A program made the translations under genes and the position numbers. This document shows, piece by piece, positions 58,841 to 64,000 of a stretch of DNA of 64,000 bases. Location of the stretch: assembly GCA_035547915.1 (NCBI GenBank), contig DASZTS010000111.1, positions 22,639 through 86,638 of the forward strand. The letters are read 5' to 3'. The notes below the pieces were generated by a model. It searched no databases and was not told the DNA's origin. It saw only the letters and a list, made by a program, of their open reading frames with translations. The stretch comes from DASSFG01 sp035547915. GTDB lineage: Bacteria; Planctomycetota; Planctomycetia; Pirellulales; JAICIG01. Within the stretch, counting starts at the first letter, position 1. Every line of letters starts with the position of its first letter.

Positions 58841-59908
58841 TCACGGACTCGTCGCCATGGCCCGCTCGGCACGCGCCGGTGCTTTCTCGACGCTCGATAT
58901 TCGCTTGCCGAACAACGCCGCCAGTTCGCGGATTTGGCTTGCGACGGCCGCATACTGCTCGGGCAGGAGTGCTTGAGGACCGTCGGAGAGGGCTTCTTCT
59001 GGACAATTGTGGACTTCGATGTGCACTCCGTCGGCGCCGGCCGCGACGCCTGCCAGGGCACAAGGACCGATCAAATCGGGCCGGCCGGTGGCATGGCTCG
59101 GATCGACGATGATCGGCAGGTGCGAGAGAGCCTTGGTCGCGGGCACGGCCGCCACGTCGAATAGATTGCGGGTGATCGGATCGAAGCTTTTTACGCCGCG
59201 CTCGCAGAGCACGACGCTCGAATTCCCTTCCGACAGGATGTATTCGGCGCTCATGAGCAGGTCTTTGACCGTGGCACTCATGCCCCGCTTGAGCAATACC
59301 GGCTTACGCGCCTGGCCGACCTCGGTGAGGAGCGTGAAATTCTGCATGTTGCGGGCGCCGATCTGGAACATGTCGGTGTAGCGGTACACCAATTCCACGC
59401 GCCGCGGGTCCATCACTTCGGTGACGATCGGCAGGCCGTACTTATCACCCGTCTCGCGAAGGATCTTTAGGCCATCCTCTCCCATCCCCTGATAGGCATA
59501 CGGGCTGGTGCGGGGCTTGAAGGCACCGCCCCGCAATAGGTTGGCGCCGGCGGCCTTGATCGACTTGGCGATGGCATCCATTCGGTCGGCGCCTTCGATC
59601 GCACAGGGACCGGCGATCATCGCCAGATTTCCGCCACCGATCTTGACGCCCGCCACTTCGACGATGCTCGGCTCGGGGTGGGCTTCGCTGCTGGCCAACT
59701 TGTAGGGCGGCAGAATGGGCACGACGCTGGCGACGCCCGGAATGGCCTCCAGCGGCGAGACCTGCAACTTGGCCTCGTCGCCGATGACGCCGATGATCGT
59801 GCGGTAGGTGCCGCGACTGAGATGCGCTCGCAATCCCAGCGATTCGACCCGCTCGATAATATGCTCGATCTGTTTTTCAGTGACTTCGGGCTTGAGGACG
59901 ATGATCAC
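58841..59908 (-). CDS. aroF: 3-deoxy-7-phosphoheptulonate synthase (type I-beta)
   Basis: A 355-residue DAHP synthase, the first enzyme of aromatic amino acid synthesis. The N-terminal ~90 residues form a ferredoxin-like regulatory domain (MIIVLKPEVTEKQIEHIIER), followed by the barrel: MIAGPCAIEG (~96), RGGAFKPRTSPYAYQGMG, LLKRGMSATVKD and IIVDPSHATGR. The regulatory domain implies feedback control, as in Thermotoga-type enzymes. The last ~20 residues are not conserved. Confidence 0.96.
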   Translation of the reverse strand: MIIVLKPEVTEKQIEHIIERVESLGLRAHLSRGTYRTIIGVIGDEAKLQVSPLEAIPGVASVVPILPPYKLASSEAHPEPSIVEVAGVKIGGGNLAMIAGPCAIEGADRMDAIAKSIKAAGANLLRGGAFKPRTSPYAYQGMGEDGLKILRETGDKYGLPIVTEVMDPRRVELVYRYTDMFQIGARNMQNFTLLTEVGQARKPVLLKRGMSATVKDLLMSAEYILSEGNSSVVLCERGVKSFDPITRNLFDVAAVPATKALSHLPIIVDPSHATGRPDLIGPCALAGVAAGADGVHIEVHNCPEEALSDGPQALLPEQYAAVASQIRELAALFGKRISSVEKAPARAERAMATSP

Positions 59909-60112
59909 GGCGGTTCCGTTAGCTACAGAGGCTGCGGTCTGGAAACTCGCCAGTATAGCAGAGCCGTCGGCCGCGGGTAACCACTACGGCTGTGCGTCAG
60001 ACGCAAAAACGTCGTGAGCCGGCGGTCGTGTGCCGTTCAAGATCGAAACTGCGTGCCGTGGTCGTTGAAGCTGGCGCGCACTTCTGAGGGAATGGGTCGT
60101 TTTAACTGCGAT

Positions 60113-61036
60113 TCAGCGGACGGGCGGCTTGTAATCGCGCCAGAGCCAACGGAGGGAGTCGGGTAGGATCGCACCGCCGTGCTTGCCGTTGTGCCCGCCA
60201 TCGCCGTAGACGAACTGGTAGTCGTAGCCGGCGAATTTCAACGACGCGGCCATCTCCTGATTGGCGAGCGGCCAGTTGCCGAACTGATTGTCGAGGTCGC
60301 CCGAACCGTCCTGCAAGAACACGCGGATCGGCTTCTTCGGGGTTCCGCGAATCAGGGCCGGATAGACATGCCCCCCGCGGATGTTGGTGAAGCTGCCGAC
60401 GTGGCTGAGCACCTTGCTGAAGGCATCGGGCCGCTCCCAGGCGACGGTGAATGAGCAGATGCCCCCAGAACTGATGCCGCAGATCGCTCGCCCCGCCGCG
60501 TCGTCGACCAGCTTATAGGTCTTCGACACCTCCGGCAGTATCTCCTCCAACAAGAACTTCGCGTACTGGTCGCTGAGCGTGTCGTATTCGAAGCTGCGAT
60601 TGTCCCGCGGTTTATCGCTGGGATCCTTGGCCGGAATCTTGCCCGGATTGATGAACACGCCGATGGTCACCGGCATCTCGCCGCGGTGGATCAGGTTGTC
60701 GAAGACGATCGGCACGCGAAAGTCGCCCTTGTCGTTGACATAGGCGCCGCCGTCCTGGAAGACCATGACCGCCGCCGGTTCGGTGGGCATGTATTGCGCC
60801 GGCACATACAGCCAATAGTCGCGCTCGGTGCCGGCAAAGACCTCGCTCTTCCAATGATGCTGCGTGACCTTGCCCTGTGGCACTCCCCGTTGTGGCTGCG
60901 AATCGGGGCCCAGCGGATAATCATCGGCCGCGCCGCCCGTCGCGGGCTGGCACAGCAGGGCGACCGCCACGGTGGGAACAAGCCACACCGTGCGCGGGAA
61001 AGATCGTGGAAACCGGTTGCCGCGGCAACGTGTCAT
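60113..61036 (-). CDS. Secreted esterase of the enterochelin esterase (Fes) type
   Basis: A 307-residue exported alpha/beta hydrolase. The signal peptide is at about 12-38 (WLVPTVAVALLCQPATGGAAD). Motifs: GTERDYWLYVPAQY, VFQDGGAYVNDKGDF, nucleophile elbow CGISSGGICSF (Ser at ~190), Asp near LQDGSGDLDNQ and His in GDGGHNGKHGG. Fes-like proteins include siderophore and feruloyl esterases; in planctomycetes they are often next to polysaccharide genes. Substrate unknown. Confidence 0.88.
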   Translation of the reverse strand: MTRCRGNRFPRSFPRTVWLVPTVAVALLCQPATGGAADDYPLGPDSQPQRGVPQGKVTQHHWKSEVFAGTERDYWLYVPAQYMPTEPAAVMVFQDGGAYVNDKGDFRVPIVFDNLIHRGEMPVTIGVFINPGKIPAKDPSDKPRDNRSFEYDTLSDQYAKFLLEEILPEVSKTYKLVDDAAGRAICGISSGGICSFTVAWERPDAFSKVLSHVGSFTNIRGGHVYPALIRGTPKKPIRVFLQDGSGDLDNQFGNWPLANQEMAASLKFAGYDYQFVYGDGGHNGKHGGAILPDSLRWLWRDYKPPVR

Positions 61037-61187
61037 GATTGCACTCGCATCGAAAGGGGGGGCGTTCCAGACGCAAGGCTAATTGTCGGCGGCGGCGCTG
61101 GCAAGCTCCCCGCGAGGCGATTCGCGGACACCCCTGCGCCGCCGCGCATTACTTTCGATGAGGCCGGAACGCAGGCCGAAGCGAGCG

Positions 61188-63056
61188 TTACCGTTGCTTC
61201 TTTGCGCCCTCGGCGGCCGGAGCCGCTTGTTGCTGCTGCCACCACCGCAGCACCTTTTCCCGCATCTCCGGCGGGTTGTAGCGATAGCCGATGCCGCCGA
61301 ACTCTGCCAGCAAGGGATCGTCGACGAGCTCCAGCCCGAATCGTTCGAGCGGAACCTTGTGCCGGTCCAAGAGAACCGCTGCCGCCGTGGCGCCCACGTC
61401 GGAAAGTATGTTGCTGCCCAACACCAAAGGATTGGTGCGGCCCAGCAAGCCACCCAGGATCTGATCGGCATCCGGTCCCGGGTCGGTGGCCAGAATCGCC
61501 AATACGGCGGCCCAGGGCCAGTCTGCGGGTGACTGCGCGCTGGGCTTAGGAAGCTTTCCCGCTTGGATCGCCGCCAGAATCCCCGGCACGGCCTCGTGCG
61601 TACCGATCTCCACCAGCAGGTTGCACAGACTGGCGTGCGGACTGCCGCGTCCGGCGCTCTCCTCGCGTTGCCGATCGCGCGGCGTGGGATCACCCATCGT
61701 CACCAGGTATTTTGCCGCGAAACGCGACACAGCGTGCGCATCGAGCGACGAAAGCATGATGAACTCGGCGTGGGTGAGTGGGCGTTTCTCCGCGATCAGG
61801 CGAGCGAGCGTACGCTCACTCAACTCGGTCATTCGGCGGTCGCGGTCTCCCTTCAGGCGGTAATGATAGGCCAGCCGCGCACGAGGCGATTCAAGATTGA
61901 TGATGAGATACTGCCAGTCGGAGCGAAGCGGGGATGGGTGCGGAAAGAGCACGCCCACCGGATAATTGCCTGGCGGCAAACCGGTATCGCTCACACAACG
62001 TGCCTGGCGCTCATCGACCTGGTCGAACAAGGTCGCCTTGGCCGCCCCGGTGACCTGAAAGGGCGTGCCGACGGGCAGCTCGACGAGGTTTACGACCTTA
62101 TGTTCGGTCCAGCTCTCCAGCGACAACCACTGGCGCGCCCAAGCGGCCAGCTCGGTGAGGCGTTGTCTGGCATCGTCGTCCAGGCGACCGCCCGCCAGGC
62201 GTTCGTCGATGGCCGACTTGACCCGGGCCGTCAAATCGTCGCGCACGAGCAGCCCGAGCAACTCGGCCTGCGCGGTTTCGCGGCCGGCCAATCGGCGCTG
62301 GCGTTCCAGTCGTGCACGGGTCTCTTCCATCGACGCGTCGGCGGGCGACGGCGGCAAGGTGCGCACCAGCATATCGAGCCAATGATCGATCTGCTCTTGT
62401 TCGACCGCGGGCCATTGCCAGGTGCGCGGATCGCTGCTGAGCCAGACGAGTTGTGCATGGTCCCAGATCGATTCCACCCGTTCCCGGGTCTGTCGCGAAA
62501 GGGTCGGCAGACGCCGCAACGGTCGCAATCGCTCGACCACCCGGCACGCGATATCGGCCCGCTCGACGAGTGACGCCAATCTGGCTGCCGCTCCGACGCG
62601 GCTTGCGTAGGTGTCGCCATCGAGTTGGACGACGAGGAGATCGAGCTCCTCGTCGGTGATCTTTCCCCGAAATCCGAGCTTGATCTGTGGCAGGTGTCGA
62701 GCGAGGACGTCCAATCGGCACCGCGCCTCGAACGATATATCGGACCGATCGAGGGCCGCGCGGACGGCCTTAGCGAGCGCATCGCTGGCCGCCGCGTTGC
62801 CTGACAGGTCAACCAGATCGGCTACCGCGCGTTCGCGCACGTCGAAATCGTCGTCATCCAACCGGCCGATGATTTCCGTGAACTTCGAAGAATTGGTCGC
62901 GTTTGCCGGTTCAGCCGAGCAAACAGGAGTCGCCCGGTTGTCAACCAAACAAAAGGCAACGATGACCAAGATGGCCATCCGAACGACGGTCGCCAAGATT
63001 CGCCAATGGGGTGGCATGTTTCCAGCAGAAAGAGCCAAACATCTGCCTCGGACCAC
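61188..63056 (-). CDS. Large exported HEAT-like repeat protein, hypothetical
   Basis: A 622-residue protein with an N-terminal signal (ILATVVRMAILVIVAFCLVD, after a polar start; an ATG at 63017 would shorten it by 13). The first part (~58-240) shows HEAT-like helices (RLDDDDFDVRERAVADLVDL, VGAAARLASLVERADIA). A middle segment (~340-420) is beta-rich, with VELPVGTPFQVTG and LPPGNYPVGVLFPHPSP. The C-terminal part is helical again and ends in a Gln/Ala-rich tail. No catalytic motif; probably a scaffold. Not recognised as a named family. Confidence 0.75.
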   Translation of the reverse strand: MVRGRCLALSAGNMPPHWRILATVVRMAILVIVAFCLVDNRATPVCSAEPANATNSSKFTEIIGRLDDDDFDVRERAVADLVDLSGNAAASDALAKAVRAALDRSDISFEARCRLDVLARHLPQIKLGFRGKITDEELDLLVVQLDGDTYASRVGAAARLASLVERADIACRVVERLRPLRRLPTLSRQTRERVESIWDHAQLVWLSSDPRTWQWPAVEQEQIDHWLDMLVRTLPPSPADASMEETRARLERQRRLAGRETAQAELLGLLVRDDLTARVKSAIDERLAGGRLDDDARQRLTELAAWARQWLSLESWTEHKVVNLVELPVGTPFQVTGAAKATLFDQVDERQARCVSDTGLPPGNYPVGVLFPHPSPLRSDWQYLIINLESPRARLAYHYRLKGDRDRRMTELSERTLARLIAEKRPLTHAEFIMLSSLDAHAVSRFAAKYLVTMGDPTPRDRQREESAGRGSPHASLCNLLVEIGTHEAVPGILAAIQAGKLPKPSAQSPADWPWAAVLAILATDPGPDADQILGGLLGRTNPLVLGSNILSDVGATAAAVLLDRHKVPLERFGLELVDDPLLAEFGGIGYRYNPPEMREKVLRWWQQQQAAPAAEGAKKQR

Positions 63057-63165
63057 CCGCCATGATACGTCTCCCTGAGTGCGGCCGAAAGTATTCAGAG
63101 CCGATCCGAAAACCTGCTGGCGAGTCGAATCGTTCCTGTCGCAACATCGGTTCTCGGACAGGCTC

Positions 63166-63272
63166 TTACAGCAACCGACAAAACCGGATTTAGCTTCACA
63201 GGAATCGGCGTTTCACGGCCGATTCTTGCGCCCAAGGCGCTCGGACTTTCGGGTTCTGTCAGCCGCTCTTAG
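63166..63272. repeat. Dispersed palindromic repeat, copy B
   Basis: Reverse-orientation copy of the element at 9547-9652: shared blocks include GCAACCGACAAAACCGGAT, AATCGGCGTTTCACGGCCGA, GGCGCTCGG and TGTCAGCCGCTCTTAG. The internal stem (AATCGGC ... GCCGATT) is intact, and both copies lie in intergenic gaps. Confidence 0.82.
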
Positions 63273-63274
63273 CG

Positions 63275-63299
63275 CATCGCTCTCGAAAGCGAGGCGATG
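63275..63299 (-). terminator. Hairpin after the BON-domain gene
   Basis: CATCGC-CTCG and CGAG-GCGATG form a 10-bp stem with one bulged T and a four-base AAAG loop, seven bases past the stop of the BON gene. No T tract, but the stem is strong. Confidence 0.6.
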
Positions 63300-63305
63300 G
63301 CCGGC

Positions 63306-63566
63306 TCAGGATACGATCACCCGATCGGTGATCTCTTCGACCCCTTCGACGTCGACCAGCACGCTCAGGGCGATCTGCTTTGTATAGAAACTGGGCAGCC
63401 TGCCACGCAGCGTGAGCATGCCTTCGTGTACATCGCACGTCAGTCGTCGCACCGAGACGAAGGAGCTCGCCCGCAGCCGCTCCAGCGCGCGGTGGGCGAT
63501 CGCGGTGTCGGTCGATATCGATTGTTTTTGCGTTGCCGGGATGAACGGATCGTACTTTGGCGACAT
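63306..63566 (-). CDS. BON domain protein
   Basis: An 86-residue protein comprising one BON domain: IAHRALERLRASSFVSVRRL, CDVHEGMLTLRGRLPSFYTK and a C-terminal alpha-beta (DVEGVEEITDRVIV). BON domains bind membranes or phospholipid surfaces. There is no signal peptide. ATG at 63566 has GGAGGGGAG upstream; the open frame reaches 63629. Planctomycete genomes carry many such single-BON proteins. Confidence 0.85.
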   Translation of the reverse strand: MSPKYDPFIPATQKQSISTDTAIAHRALERLRASSFVSVRRLTCDVHEGMLTLRGRLPSFYTKQIALSVLVDVEGVEEITDRVIVS

Positions 63567-63870
63567 GGCGCCGTCTCCCCTCCGGAGAAGAAGAAATTCA
63601 TGCCGCGCCGATGCCGAAAACGAACCCATCGGCGCAAGGCTTCAGAAGCGGTCGACTACCGCACGGCCCGGACCCGCCGCAACCCAAAGTGCGGCAACAA
63701 CAGAAACGAAAGACTTCCCCCTGCACGGGCTGCCGGGGGTGGATGCCGGGTAGGCTTGCCATCCGTTAGCAAGCGCCATCGAATATAGCGGCTCCGGCGG
63801 AAAAGAGTCAATCAAAAGCGCGCGAAAAGCGCCCTTTTTCGCAAGTGCGCAACGCGACACTAGTGCTTTG
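63567..63870. other. Intergenic stretch at the right end
   Basis: These 304 bases hold no gene I can support. At 63822-63842 GCGAAAA and TTTTCGC form a 7-bp stem with a six-base loop, a weak terminator-like hairpin. The end of an insertion sequence begins at about 63861. Confidence 0.5.
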
Positions 63871-64000
63871 TCAGGTTTTGATTTTGGGGTAGATGGATTT
63901 CAGTTTGCAGCGGGCGTCGGTGATTTTCATTTGCCAATCGACGCCACGCTGGGTGGAGTTGACGTCGCAGGACCAGGCGGAGGTTTCACTCCGTAGGGTT
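63861..64000 (-). mobile_element. End of an IS630-type insertion sequence
   Basis: The element end GTGCTTTGTCAGG follows a TA dinucleotide at 63861-63862, as expected for IS630/mariner elements that insert at TA. The transposase C-terminus lies just inside. The rest is beyond the window. Confidence 0.65.
63871..64000 (-). CDS. IS630 family transposase, C-terminal 42 residues
   Basis: The minus-strand frame ending at the TGA at 63871-63873 reads SETSAWSCDVNSTQRGVDWQ and ends in DARCKLKSIYPKIKT, the C-terminal signature of planctomycete and cyanobacterial IS630-type transposases (RGVDWQM-, DAR-KLKS-YP-I). The DDE catalytic domain lies outside the window. Confidence 0.75.
   Translation of the reverse strand, partial: TLRSETSAWSCDVNSTQRGVDWQMKITDARCKLKSIYPKIKT

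Noticed and set aside
63111..63162. CCTGTC/GACAGG inverted pair just before repeat copy B
   Set aside because: A 6-bp stem with a 16-base loop is within chance for this composition and is not present beside copy A.
1..64000. tRNA, rRNA, riboswitch or CRISPR features
   Set aside because: Reading the intergenic gaps I found no cloverleaf with a TTC arm, no regularly spaced repeats and no recognisable riboswitch core.

Overview
The window is GC-rich, densely coding DNA that reads as a chromosome segment of a planctomycete, most likely of the Pirellulales type. The main evidence is a set of families that are abundant in that phylum: DUF1592 with cytochrome c, DUF1552, DUF1080 and DUF1570 proteins, an N-terminal NPYxxP small membrane protein, RFSLRWL-type membrane proteins, and archaeal-like methanofuran biosynthesis genes in a bacterium. 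I see no rRNA, tRNA or CRISPR array. Domain names come from recognising motifs by eye; no database search was possible.

Layout. 1-4569 (minus): DUF1592 cytochrome, DUF1552 Tat protein and a truncated ABC-2 permease. 4723-6485 (plus): a MarR regulator, pirin and DoxX, with a palindromic operator on the marR promoter and a related half-site before pirin. 6496-9453: a low-molecular-weight phosphatase-like protein, a zinc ribbon overlapping an alpha/beta hydrolase, and tag overlapping an unidentified protein. 9547-9652: a palindromic dispersed repeat whose second copy lies at 63166-63272. 9679-16474 (plus): Gfo/Idh/MocA oxidoreductase, GH88 hydrolase, ispG, a small ORF, an epimerase and a TolC-like lipoprotein. 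16494-21641 (minus): a ModE-ModA fusion overlapping a NYN-domain gene, then pyruvate carboxylase.

21820-25830 (plus) is a compact run cmk-plsC-mfnD-mfnF-mfnE; the last three match methanofuran biosynthesis enzymes and are the most striking block here. 25811-31595 (minus) is a cell-shape operon: an uncharacterised coiled-coil membrane protein, a small membrane protein, mreB, mreC, mreD and PBP2, led by a strong sigma70-like promoter. lnt and a secreted hypothetical follow to 34081. 34356-39152 (plus) carries a VOC protein, three small membrane proteins, an aldehyde dehydrogenase, a decayed moeA remnant and an FtsX/MacB-type permease.

39169-43774 (minus) looks like a signalling operon: FHA-GAF-adenylate cyclase, DUF3754 membrane protein and membrane-anchored tyrosine phosphatase. 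43907-49652 holds small membrane and zinc-ribbon proteins, an eight-EF-hand secreted protein, trxA with a perfect consensus promoter, a divergent RlmM-like methyltransferase with an odd start, and two histidine kinases. 49956-54976 holds a lipoprotein, sixA, DUF1080, a DUF1570 metallopeptidase-like protein and an ABC ATPase. 55050-59908 (minus) is housekeeping: aroF, tpiA-secG and yicC-gmk-rpoZ-coaC. The right end has an esterase, a HEAT-like secreted protein, a BON-domain protein and the edge of an IS630-type transposase.
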